Source of the DNA: UBA3478 sp036782715 | GTDB lineage: Bacteria; Bacteroidota; Bacteroidia; Flavobacteriales; Flavobacteriaceae | Reading direction: 5' to 3' | Length of the DNA stretch: 64,000 nucleotides | Assembly (NCBI GenBank): GCA_036782715.1 | Contig: DAIPYN010000005.1 | Span: 16,750-80,749 of the forward strand | Part shown: positions 8,238-16,335 of the stretch, one piece after another | Numbering within the stretch: position 1 is the stretch's first letter | Layout of the letters: each line of letters opens with the position of its first letter | The notes under the pieces: generated by a model | What the model was told of the DNA's origin: nothing | Seen by the model: the letters and a program-made list of their open reading frames with translations, nothing else | The model's database searches: none | Made by a program: the position numbers and the translations under genes

Positions 8238-8660
8238 ATGAAAAAGAATATCCTCGTATTATGCACAGGAAACTCATGTAGAAGCCAAATGGCACATGGA
8301 TTTCTAAATGCTCTAGCCTCAGAGTATGCAACCATTTACAGTGCAGGAATTGAAACTCACGGATTAAACCCAGGAGCCGTCTCCATTATGAAAGAGGCCG
8401 GCATTGACATTTCTACTCATACCTCAAATCATGTAGACGAATACCAGGGTGTTCAATGGGATTTTATACTCACCGTATGTGATCATGCGAAAGAGAACTG
8501 TCCTTACCTACCTGCACCAGACGCGAAGAGATTTCATCACAACTTTTTCGATCCCTCTAAGGTTGAGGGAAGTAGCGAAGAAAAACATGCTGCTTTTTTA
8601 AAAACAAGGGAACAAATAAGAGAATATATAATTACCTTTGTTAACGAAAATTTAACCTAG
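8238..8660 (+). CDS. arsC: Thioredoxin-coupled arsenate reductase
   Basis: Reduces arsenate to arsenite using a low-molecular-weight tyrosine phosphatase fold. The P-loop C-x5-R is CTGNSCR (C9 to R15), and the relay cysteines are C81 and C88 in TVCDHAKENCP. This reproduces the C10/C82/C89 arrangement of the staphylococcal plasmid enzyme, so it should be thioredoxin-dependent rather than a plain phosphatase. I chose the ATG at 8238, 11 bp after DUF6428, because it puts the P-loop Cys at residue 9. No arsenite exporter gene follows. Confidence 0.93.
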   Translation: MKKNILVLCTGNSCRSQMAHGFLNALASEYATIYSAGIETHGLNPGAVSIMKEAGIDISTHTSNHVDEYQGVQWDFILTVCDHAKENCPYLPAPDAKRFHHNFFDPSKVEGSSEEKHAAFLKTREQIREYIITFVNENLT

Positions 8661-8689
8661 TTAAATTTATTGGGTTTAGTTTAACTAGG
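8656..8689. repeat. Inverted repeat over the arsC stop codon
   Basis: Perfect 10-bp arms CCTAGTTAAA and TTTAACTAGG around a 14-base loop. The left arm contains the arsC TAG stop. There is no T tract, so it is not a typical intrinsic terminator, but it could slow or stabilise the ars mRNA end. Confidence 0.7.
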
Positions 8690-8697
8690 AATTACAG

Positions 8698-8777
8698 AAG
8701 AGCACTTCGAAGGTCAACATTTAATTGGGTTTGTTTGGTATCATTTAACGATGATATACAGTTGGCCTTCAGCTCTT
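8698..8777. repeat. Imperfect long-loop inverted repeat between arsC and aspartate kinase
   Basis: AAGAGC and GAAGGTCAAC on the left pair with GTTGGCCTTC and GCTCTT on the right, with one G-T pair and a 4-base bulge, around a loop of 42 bases. The right arm covers the stop codon of the minus-strand aspartate kinase. It may act as a transcription end signal between these convergent genes. Confidence 0.5.
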
Positions 8778-10061
8778 TTGTTCAGAATGAGTAACTACCT
8801 GTAGCGTCTGATCGGTACGCTGCTCTACTAAAATTCGTTCTTCTTTTGGTATGACGCTAAGCGACTCTTCATCGAAATGACGAATCGTGTACAAAGACAC
8901 CCCTTTATGGCAATTCACTTTGAATTCTGCCTCTAATTCAGGTAAAAGACCGTCAATTCCTTCGAAACGATTATCTAAACAAACCTTAAAACTAATCGCT
9001 GAATTTTGGATCAAGTCAACTTTCAAACGATACTTGGCAAATAAGTTAAAAAGCTTACCAAAGTGCTGTTCAACCATAAATGAGAAGTCTTGTGTGGCCA
9101 ATTCTAACAAAACTTGATTCTTCTTCACAATAAAACAGGGTACCAGAGGTATAAGCGCTGCACCACCAGTCACCGTTGTTCCTTTCGCGCTTAAGTCAAC
9201 GAATGATCGCACATGTAAAGGAATGGCTCTTCTTTGAAGAGGCTGAAGCGTCTTTGGGTGAATAACCGAAGCACCATAAAAAGCGAGTTCAATCGCCTCG
9301 CGGTAAGAGATTTGATTCAGTAATTGGGTCTCAGTGAAGTATCTAGGGTCCGCATTTAAAACTCCAGGAACATCCTTCCAAATACTCACTGATGACGCCT
9401 CGAGTGCATAAGCCAGAATAGCAGCAGTATAATCTGAGCCTTCCCTACCTAGCGTAGTAGTGAAGTTATTAGTGTCACTACCTAAAAAACCTTGAGTAAC
9501 AATTAACTGTTCAGTCTCTTTCAGCGAAAAAACTTTTTCTGCGGTTGCTTCCCAATTTACGGTAGCATCTCTATAAGAATTATCTGTTTTGATGAGAGTA
9601 CGCACGTCGTACCAGGTATTATCAATACCCACCTCAGCGAGATAGGCACTCAATATTCGTGTCGATAATAGTTCACCATAACCAACAATTTGATCATAAA
9701 TGAACGATTTATTGAGCGACTTATTCCAAGTAATAAACCCAACAATCTCATCAAACATTCGTTCAATATCTGCTCGTACCTGATCGGCGCGATCTCCAAA
9801 CAATTCATCGATAATGGCACGATGAAAATCGACTACCGGTGCGATCGATTGATTTACTGCCTCAACAACATCTTTGTTGTCGCTCTTAGCCTTGAAATAA
9901 TCGGCAACTACAACTTCCATGGCATTGGTGGTTTTACCCATGGCAGAAACCACCATGCACACATCCTGATGACCCTCTGTTTTTAGTACATGAGCCACGT
10001 TGGCGATACTTTGAGCATCTTTAACCGAAGCTCCTCCAAATTTAAAAACTCTTTTACGCAT
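8769..10061 (-). CDS. lysC: Aspartate kinase, monofunctional
   Basis: Phosphorylates aspartate, the first step toward lysine, threonine and methionine. The 430 residues begin VFKFGGASVKD (the kinase signature) and contain GREGSDYTAA, another conserved nucleotide/substrate site. The C-terminal third is an ACT regulatory region. No homoserine dehydrogenase domain is fused. I chose the ATG at 10061, which gives the standard MRKRVFKFGG start; a second ATG 7 codons upstream would add residues inside the acetyltransferase gene. The chosen start overlaps the upstream gene by 8 bases. Confidence 0.93.
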   Translation of the reverse strand: MRKRVFKFGGASVKDAQSIANVAHVLKTEGHQDVCMVVSAMGKTTNAMEVVVADYFKAKSDNKDVVEAVNQSIAPVVDFHRAIIDELFGDRADQVRADIERMFDEIVGFITWNKSLNKSFIYDQIVGYGELLSTRILSAYLAEVGIDNTWYDVRTLIKTDNSYRDATVNWEATAEKVFSLKETEQLIVTQGFLGSDTNNFTTTLGREGSDYTAAILAYALEASSVSIWKDVPGVLNADPRYFTETQLLNQISYREAIELAFYGASVIHPKTLQPLQRRAIPLHVRSFVDLSAKGTTVTGGAALIPLVPCFIVKKNQVLLELATQDFSFMVEQHFGKLFNLFAKYRLKVDLIQNSAISFKVCLDNRFEGIDGLLPELEAEFKVNCHKGVSLYTIRHFDEESLSVIPKEERILVEQRTDQTLQVVTHSEQKS

Positions 10062-10515
10062 TATTTTCGAGTTGAACGACATACCAATTTTTTAACACCT
10101 TCGCACCTTTACTTTCATAAAGGGATATAGCATTTGTGTTCCAGTCTAATACTTCCCATCCGATTCTTCGCACCTTAATCATCTTCCCGTAGGCGATCAC
10201 GTGGTCTAGTAAAGCTGATCCGATTCCTTTCCCTCGATGTTCAACCTCAACGATAAGGTCTTCAAGGTGGAGTGCCTTGCCTTTCCAGGTTGAATATCGG
10301 AGATAAGTGAGTGCTATTCCTATCACTTTGTGGGTTTCTGAATCTTCGGCCACAAAACAATGATACAAGGGCTGATCTCCAAATCCATCGTTAGCTACTT
10401 CTTCTAAAGAAAGTACCATTTCATTCTCAGCCTCTTCGAATAGCGCTAATTCTTGAATTAATCGATGAATATCCCCAACATCTGAGCGTACTGCATCTCT
10501 AATGATAAAGCCCAT
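10054..10515 (-). CDS. GNAT acetyltransferase, spermidine/thialysine (SSAT-like) type
   Basis: A 153-residue acetyl-CoA-dependent N-acetyltransferase. The start GFIIRDAVRSDVGDIHRLI and the block DGFGDQPLYHCFVAE closely follow eukaryotic-type SSAT1/SSAT2 proteins, and VEHRGKGIGSALL is the acetyl-CoA pyrophosphate loop. Likely substrates are polyamines, thialysine or related amines, but this is family-based. The ATG at 10515 is preferred to the upstream TTG. It lies upstream of and overlaps lysC, so the pair is one transcript. Confidence 0.85.
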   Translation of the reverse strand: MGFIIRDAVRSDVGDIHRLIQELALFEEAENEMVLSLEEVANDGFGDQPLYHCFVAEDSETHKVIGIALTYLRYSTWKGKALHLEDLIVEVEHRGKGIGSALLDHVIAYGKMIKVRRIGWEVLDWNTNAISLYESKGAKVLKNWYVVQLENNA

Positions 10516-10536
10516 AAATCTCGCATTTTGGTGGAT

Positions 10537-10544
10537 CAAAGGTA
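10537..10544 (-). promoter_or_regulatory. Putative -7 promoter box for the GNAT-lysC pair
   Basis: Minus-strand TACCTTTG, matching TAnnTTTG, 21 bases before the ATG at 10515. It lies in the divergent gap shared with the repair cassette. Confidence 0.55.
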
Positions 10545-10638
10545 TTTGAAATGTCTAGCTACTACAAATACCCCTGAAGCTCTCACAAAAGCCGTCAAAA
10601 TTGTTGTAGTTTAGGTAATTCTAAGAGGTCCAATTGCT

Positions 10639-11655
10639 ATGAAACCAGACCTTCTCAGTTTTACATCTAAAGGAATCTACTGTGCCGCGGCCGATGTCTA
10701 TCTCGACCCCTGGCGACCGGTGGACAAGGCGATTATTTCCCATGCTCATGCAGACCATAGCCGTTTTGGAAATAAAAAATATATCGCACACAACCACAGC
10801 GTTCCAGTGATGAAGCACCGGCTAGGGGCGATCAATATTCAAGGAGTTTCTTGGAATGACCCCTTTAGTGTAAACGGTGTCGAATTCACCTTATACCCCG
10901 CTGGACACATTGTAGGCTCATCTCTTATTAGAGTACAGCACAAAGGAGAGATTGCACTTTTTACCGGAGATTACAAACTCGAAAACGATGGTCTTAGCAC
11001 TCCACTCGAAATGCAACGCTGCCATACACTGATTACCGAATGCACTTTTGGATTACCGATTTTTAGGTGGAAACCTCAACAAGAAGTATTTTCAGAAATA
11101 GCCAACTGGTGGAACTTCAATCAACAGAATTTATTTACTAGTGTGATTTATGCCTATAGTTTAGGAAAGGCACAAAGACTATTACATCAACTCCAATCCA
11201 CTAATGGCCCTATCCTAGTTCATCCTGCTATTGCAGTAGTCAATGAGTCATTATCGCAGATTGTTTCTTTTGAAAATGTAGAGACCTTAACGGCTGATAA
11301 AAATCCGATAGACTACCCTGGAGCACTGCTTATTCTACCTCCATCAGGCAGAGAAGCTAAATACCTAAAGAAATGGGGAGAACTTAAAACAGCAAGTGCG
11401 AGCGGATGGATGGCTACCCGAGGTAACCGAAGAAGAAGAAATGTCGACAGAGGTTTTGTAATCTCAGATCACTGCGACTTTGACGCACTCAATACCTGCA
11501 TAAAATACAGCGAAGCCGAAAAGGTAATCTGTACTCATGGGTTCACCGATATCTATTCCAAATATCTAAGAGGAATTGGGTTTAACGCAGGAACCGAGCA
11601 TGCTGAATTTGAAGAAGAGGAAGTTGAAAATAGTACAGACCTACTGGTACAATGA
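10639..11655 (+). CDS. Ligase-associated DNA exonuclease (MBL fold)
   Basis: A metallo-beta-lactamase/beta-CASP-type nuclease of 338 residues, first gene of a four-gene DNA repair cassette. The metal site HAHADH appears at residues 35-40 (SHAHADHS), with further metal ligands expected in AGHIVGSS, TGDYK and the C-terminal SDHCDF and THGFTD. It matches the ligase-associated exonuclease family (the TIGR04122 type). It overlaps the ligase gene by ATGA. It probably trims DNA ends for the ligase; the polarity cannot be told from sequence. Confidence 0.9.
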   Translation: MKPDLLSFTSKGIYCAAADVYLDPWRPVDKAIISHAHADHSRFGNKKYIAHNHSVPVMKHRLGAINIQGVSWNDPFSVNGVEFTLYPAGHIVGSSLIRVQHKGEIALFTGDYKLENDGLSTPLEMQRCHTLITECTFGLPIFRWKPQQEVFSEIANWWNFNQQNLFTSVIYAYSLGKAQRLLHQLQSTNGPILVHPAIAVVNESLSQIVSFENVETLTADKNPIDYPGALLILPPSGREAKYLKKWGELKTASASGWMATRGNRRRRNVDRGFVISDHCDFDALNTCIKYSEAEKVICTHGFTDIYSKYLRGIGFNAGTEHAEFEEEEVENSTDLLVQ

Positions 11656-13250
11656 AAGACTTCTCACTACTCATTCAGCGTTTAGATCAACTCACCAAAA
11701 CCAGTGAAAAAGTGAAAGTGCTGAGTGATTACTTTAAGACTGCACCACAAAAAGATGTAGTCTGGGCAATCGCGATCTGGTCGCATAGAAGACCCAAAAG
11801 ACCGGTCTCAACAACACTTCTAAGGGCATGGGCTGCAGAATTAGCTGGGGTAGAACATTGGTTATTTGAAGATAGTTATCACATCGTTGGTGATTTAGCA
11901 GAAACTATTGCTTTACTAACCTGTGCAAAGGAGATATCAATCCATTCTTCAGAAGAATCTCTAAGTACCATTATCGAAGACATCATAGCGCTGAAAACAC
12001 AGCCAGAAGACCACAAGAAAACCTACATCATCAGAAAATGGGCTGAACTTAATTATTTCGGAAGTTTCACTTTTACCAAATTACTCACTGGAGGTTTCCG
12101 AATTGGAATCAGTCAAAAACTGATGACCAAAGCTCTGGAGAGCGCCTTTGATATTCCTTCCGATCAAATTGCCTATCGACTTATGGGTAAATGGGACCCC
12201 AAAGAAGTCACCTTAAAGAAACTTTTATTTGACGATGACCCAGAAGCAAATCAGTCGAGACCTTACCCTTTCTTTCTGGCTTATCCTATAGAAAATACAC
12301 TTGAAGATCTAGGAGATGTTTCTCAGTGGAGCATTGAACATAAATGGGACGGAATACGCGCCCAACTCATCAAAAGAAACGAAACGTTTGCCATTTGGTC
12401 AAGAGGAGAAGAGCTCATTACTGAACAATTCCCCGAATTACATCGAATCAAAGACCAACTAAAAGAGGATGTAGTTATCGACGGGGAGATCATTCCAATA
12501 AAAGACGGCTTACCCGATCACTTCGGCACACTTCAAAAAAGACTCAATCGAAAAAGAGTGACCCATTCTCTGTTAGAGGAAGCTCCCGTCGTGTTTCGAG
12601 CCTATGATCTGCTAGAATATCAAGGCAAGGACCTTCGAGAACGAACTTACCTCGAGCGCAGAAATTATCTAGAAAGCCTCCCATTTAGTGAGCCGTTACA
12701 GCTATCAAAATTTAAAATCTTCAAAAACTGGCAAGAAGTTGAAAAGGAAAGACTTCGTTCTAAAGAAGTAAAAAGCGAAGGCCTCATGCTAAAACACCTA
12801 GACAGCACCTATGGAGTAGGTCGTAAAAAAGGAGATTGGTTCAAATATAAAAATGACCCTCTCAATTGCGATGCAATCTTAACCTATGTAATGCGAGGTC
12901 ATGGTCGAAGAAGTAGCCTTTACACCGATTTCACTTTTGCGCTATGGGATAGAGATCCTAAAGACCCTGAAGCACAATTGGTAACCTTTGCTAAAGCCTA
13001 TTCCGGGCTCACTGACCAGGAATTCAAAGAAATTAATCGATGGATTCGATCGAATGCCCTCGAAAAATTCGGACCCGTCAGAGCGGTTAAACCTGAACTT
13101 GTTTTTGAAATTGCCTTTGAGGGAGTCGCCCCATCCTCGAGACACAAAAGCGGCTATGCGACAAGATTTCCTCGAATTGTACGATGGAGAAAGGACAAAA
13201 AAATCGATGAAGCCAACCGGCTAGAAGACCTTAAAAATTTAGTGCGCTAG
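11652..13250 (+). CDS. ATP-dependent DNA ligase, cassette type
   Basis: Seals DNA nicks through a lysine-AMP intermediate. In the 532 residues, motif I is EHKWDGIRAQ with the nucleophile K231. Motif III/IIIa (VFRAYDLLEY), motif IV (SEGLMLKHL) and motif V (WFKYK) follow. The first 200 residues form the helical DNA-binding domain, and the last 150 an OB fold. This is the bacterial LigB/LigD-independent type that travels with an exonuclease, a helicase and a phosphoesterase. The chromosomal NAD-dependent LigA should be elsewhere. It overlaps the exonuclease by 4 bases, and the helicase starts 2 bases after its stop. Confidence 0.94.
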   Translation: MKDFSLLIQRLDQLTKTSEKVKVLSDYFKTAPQKDVVWAIAIWSHRRPKRPVSTTLLRAWAAELAGVEHWLFEDSYHIVGDLAETIALLTCAKEISIHSSEESLSTIIEDIIALKTQPEDHKKTYIIRKWAELNYFGSFTFTKLLTGGFRIGISQKLMTKALESAFDIPSDQIAYRLMGKWDPKEVTLKKLLFDDDPEANQSRPYPFFLAYPIENTLEDLGDVSQWSIEHKWDGIRAQLIKRNETFAIWSRGEELITEQFPELHRIKDQLKEDVVIDGEIIPIKDGLPDHFGTLQKRLNRKRVTHSLLEEAPVVFRAYDLLEYQGKDLRERTYLERRNYLESLPFSEPLQLSKFKIFKNWQEVEKERLRSKEVKSEGLMLKHLDSTYGVGRKKGDWFKYKNDPLNCDAILTYVMRGHGRRSSLYTDFTFALWDRDPKDPEAQLVTFAKAYSGLTDQEFKEINRWIRSNALEKFGPVRAVKPELVFEIAFEGVAPSSRHKSGYATRFPRIVRWRKDKKIDEANRLEDLKNLVR

Positions 13251-13252
13251 AG

Positions 13253-15688
13253 ATGAAAGGTCCTATCGAAAATATTATTTCGTGGTTTGAAGAAAAAAAA
13301 TGGGAGCCCTTTCCATTTCAAAAGGATTGCTGTAACGCCTACCTTAAAGGTAGTTCGGGTTTATTAATGGCACCCACGGGCTCAGGTAAAACCTTAGCTC
13401 TCGGGGCCCCAATCTTGCAATCCATAGACCCGAAGAAAAAAGGCTTACAAGCCTTGTGGATCACGCCCCTTAGAGCGTTATCTCAAGAAATTTTCGAGGC
13501 TCTAGAAAAGGCCTCTAAAGAAATGAAACTCAACATTGAAGTAGGGCTTCGTAACGGAGATACTTCTAACAAAGAAAGAACGAAGCAACGAAAGGCGCTT
13601 CCTCCATTACTAATCACCACCCCTGAAAGTCTTCAATTACTTCTTGCTTCTAAAGGTTATGAGACCCGGTTTCAACATTTAAGAAGTATCGTTATCGACG
13701 AGTGGCATGATTTATATGCTAGCAAACGTGGAGCACTTCTAGAGTTGGGATTATCCCGACTTCGAGGAATTAATCCAAAGCTTCAAGTTTGGGGAATAAG
13801 TGCTACCCTAGGCGACCCCCTTCTTGCATTATCGGTTTTAAAAGGTAGCGTCATTGAAAATGAGAAAGTACCTGAAGGGTGGGCCATTATTCAATCGAAC
13901 CTAACCAAAGAGATATTGATTGAATCACTCATCTCCGAGAAAGCCGATCGATTCCCTTGGCGCGGGCACCTAGGCCTTCATCTTATCGATCAAATCGGCC
14001 CATTGTTAGAAGCAAGTAAAAGCATTCTCATTTTTACCAATACTCGCAGTCAATGCGAAATTTGGTTTCAGGCATTACTCTCCCACTACCCTGATTTAGC
14101 CGGTCAAATGGCCATGCACCATAGTTCAATTGAGAAAAACACCCGGCTTTGGGTAGAAAATGCGCTTAGAAACGAGAGCCTAAAAGTTGTAGTATGTACC
14201 TCGAGTCTCGACTTAGGGGTTGACTTCGCTCCGGTCGAAACGGTAATTCAAGTTGGCGGACCCAAAAGTATCGCGAGGCTGATGCAACGTGCAGGTCGAA
14301 GCGGACACCAACCTGGCGCTCAAAGCAAGTTGTACTTTCTACCGACCCATGCCATGGAAATCATAGAATCGGCAGCGCTTAAAATTGCCGTTCAAGAGAA
14401 ACAGATCGAAGCAAGTGTACCCTACCTTAATTCCTATGATTTACTTATTCAATATTTAACCACCCTTGCCATTTCTGATGGGTTTTACCCTCACCAGATA
14501 CTTCCTGAAGTTCAAAGTACCTTTTGTTTCCAAACCCTATCTGAGGAAGAATGGAACTGGATTCTTCGATTTATTACCACCGGTGGAAATTGCTTAGAAA
14601 ATTATGACGAATATCAGCGCGTAACCATTGAAGACGATGGAAAATACTTAGTGACCAAACGTTCGATCGCCATGCGTCATCGTTTTCAGATAGGAACCAT
14701 TGTATCAGATGCTACTCTAGCAGTACACTTTATTAGCGGAGGATTCATTGGTACTCTAGAGGAGTGGTTCGTCTCACAATTACAACCAGGCGATCACTTT
14801 ACCTTTGCAGGACGTGTTCTAGAATTTATCCGAGTTCGTGAAATGAAAGTCCAAGTGCGGTTAAGCAAAACTAAATCGAGTAAAGTTCCCGCATGGATGG
14901 GCGGACGACTGTCATTTAGTTCTGAAATGTCAATGTATTTGCAATCAGCACTTACCAAGCTCGATAAAAAAAGTAAAGAACTAACCAAAGAAATAAAGGG
15001 CCTTGAAGCCGTTTTTGAGGCACAAAAAAAGGAGAGTATTATCCCTGACAAACACACCTTTTTAGCCGAAACCTTTAAGACAAAAGAAGGTTATCATCAC
15101 CTTTTCTACACTTTTGAGGGTCGCTTTATCAATGAAGCCTTAGCTAATCTTTTAGCCTATCGGTTAAGTCTGTTACATCCAATAAGTTGCTCCCTCGCCT
15201 ATAATGATTATGGATTTGAGTTACTCTCTGATCAGCCCATTGATATAGAAGAAATTGAAACCCAAGAACTTTGGTCCACAAGAGATTTAATGATTGATCT
15301 AAGAGCAAGTATTAACCTCAGCGAACTCTCACGTAGGAGCTTTAGAGATATCGCGGTAATTAGTGGGCTCGTATTTAACGGATACCCCGGAAAGCCAGTT
15401 AAAACCAAACACCTCCAAAGTTCGAGTCAGTTGGTTTATGAGGTGTTCAAAAGCTATGAGCCCGACAACCTGTTAATGCTTCAAGCCGAGAGAGAGGTCT
15501 TTGAACATCAACTCGAATTTGACCGTTTAAAAAGAGTGCTTGAAAATATCAATCGCAAAAACACCCACATCGCTAGATGCGAGAAGCCCACTCCTTTTTC
15601 ATTTCCTATCATCACCGACCGTTTGAGAGCGCGGCTATCGAACGAAGATCTCGAAAAACGAATTCAAAAAATGATTCAACAGCTATGA
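13253..15688 (+). CDS. Ligase-associated DEXH-box helicase (Lhr-like)
   Basis: A superfamily 2 DNA helicase of 811 residues related to the Lhr core. Walker A is APTGSGKT (K46), Walker B is DEWH (D149-H152), motif III is SATLGD, and motif VI is QRAGRSGH. A C-terminal region of about 450 residues carries the winged-helix and Lhr core domains. It should translocate 3' to 5' on single-stranded DNA by analogy with Lhr. It lies in a cassette with exonuclease, ligase and phosphoesterase, and overlaps the last by ATGA. The start is 2 bases after the ligase stop. Confidence 0.94.
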   Translation: MKGPIENIISWFEEKKWEPFPFQKDCCNAYLKGSSGLLMAPTGSGKTLALGAPILQSIDPKKKGLQALWITPLRALSQEIFEALEKASKEMKLNIEVGLRNGDTSNKERTKQRKALPPLLITTPESLQLLLASKGYETRFQHLRSIVIDEWHDLYASKRGALLELGLSRLRGINPKLQVWGISATLGDPLLALSVLKGSVIENEKVPEGWAIIQSNLTKEILIESLISEKADRFPWRGHLGLHLIDQIGPLLEASKSILIFTNTRSQCEIWFQALLSHYPDLAGQMAMHHSSIEKNTRLWVENALRNESLKVVVCTSSLDLGVDFAPVETVIQVGGPKSIARLMQRAGRSGHQPGAQSKLYFLPTHAMEIIESAALKIAVQEKQIEASVPYLNSYDLLIQYLTTLAISDGFYPHQILPEVQSTFCFQTLSEEEWNWILRFITTGGNCLENYDEYQRVTIEDDGKYLVTKRSIAMRHRFQIGTIVSDATLAVHFISGGFIGTLEEWFVSQLQPGDHFTFAGRVLEFIRVREMKVQVRLSKTKSSKVPAWMGGRLSFSSEMSMYLQSALTKLDKKSKELTKEIKGLEAVFEAQKKESIIPDKHTFLAETFKTKEGYHHLFYTFEGRFINEALANLLAYRLSLLHPISCSLAYNDYGFELLSDQPIDIEEIETQELWSTRDLMIDLRASINLSELSRRSFRDIAVISGLVFNGYPGKPVKTKHLQSSSQLVYEVFKSYEPDNLLMLQAEREVFEHQLEFDRLKRVLENINRKNTHIARCEKPTPFSFPIITDRLRARLSNEDLEKRIQKMIQQL

Positions 15689-16314
15689 CCTTGAACTTTG
15701 CCGATCAATCCTTTGAATTACATCCGTCTGGCGCCTTATTTTGGCCCAATGAGGAGTTGCTAATTATTAGCGATGTTCATTTAGGGAAGATTACTCATTT
15801 CAGAAAACATGGGATGCCCATACCCAATGAGGCGGTTGTAGAAAACTTTGAAAAACTCGACCAGGTGATCGATTCTTTCAATCCTGCAGAATTGATTTTT
15901 CTTGGAGACTTATTTCACTCTTCTTTCAATAACGAATTTGATCAATTCAAATTATGGGTTGAAAACCAAAGTATACCTGTACGTTTAATAAAAGGGAATC
16001 ACGAGGTTTTAGAGGACAGTACTTATGAATCATTCGGAATTGAAGTTGAATCTCATATGACGTTCGATACGTTTCGATTACAGCATCATCCAGAAGAGGA
16101 TGATCATAGCCTACCCGTTATTTGTGGCCATATACACCCCGCTTATCTTTTAAAAGGAAAAGCAAGAGATCAAATAAAGCTTAAGTGCTTTCATGCCTCA
16201 GAGACACAGCTTACTCTACCCGCTTTTGGAGTTTTTACGGGAAGCCATCTGATTACCCCTCAACCCAACGATCAAATAGTCTTACTGACCGGCGACCGTC
16301 TAATTGCCATTTAG
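15685..16314 (+). CDS. pdeM: Ligase-associated metallophosphoesterase
   Basis: A calcineurin-like phosphoesterase of 209 residues, the last gene of the repair cassette. Metal motifs are in order: SDVHLGK, LGDLFHSS, KGNHE, and GHIHP. It probably removes blocking groups from DNA ends. I chose the ATG at 15685 because it overlaps the helicase stop as ATGA and puts the first metal motif near residue 30. A longer frame reaching upstream into the helicase is not needed. The symbol follows common annotation of this family. Confidence 0.9.
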   Translation: MTLNFADQSFELHPSGALFWPNEELLIISDVHLGKITHFRKHGMPIPNEAVVENFEKLDQVIDSFNPAELIFLGDLFHSSFNNEFDQFKLWVENQSIPVRLIKGNHEVLEDSTYESFGIEVESHMTFDTFRLQHHPEEDDHSLPVICGHIHPAYLLKGKARDQIKLKCFHASETQLTLPAFGVFTGSHLITPQPNDQIVLLTGDRLIAI

Positions 16315-16317
16315 AAC

Positions 16318-16325
16318 TATCTTTG
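16318..16325 (+). promoter_or_regulatory. Putative -7 promoter box for mfd
   Basis: TATCTTTG matches TAnnTTTG and ends 10 bases before the mfd ATG, 3 bases after the phosphoesterase stop. It implies that mfd has its own promoter with a very short leader, even if some transcripts read through from the cassette. Confidence 0.6.
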
Positions 16326-16335
16326 CACCGCCTTT

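Noticed and set aside
9690..9986. Plus-strand open frame opposite lysC
   Set aside because: It lies fully inside aspartate kinase in antisense and shows no motif or promoter.
10062..10082. Upstream ATG for aspartate kinase at 10082
   Set aside because: It adds seven residues with no family similarity and deepens the overlap with the acetyltransferase gene. The ATG at 10061 gives the usual kinase start.
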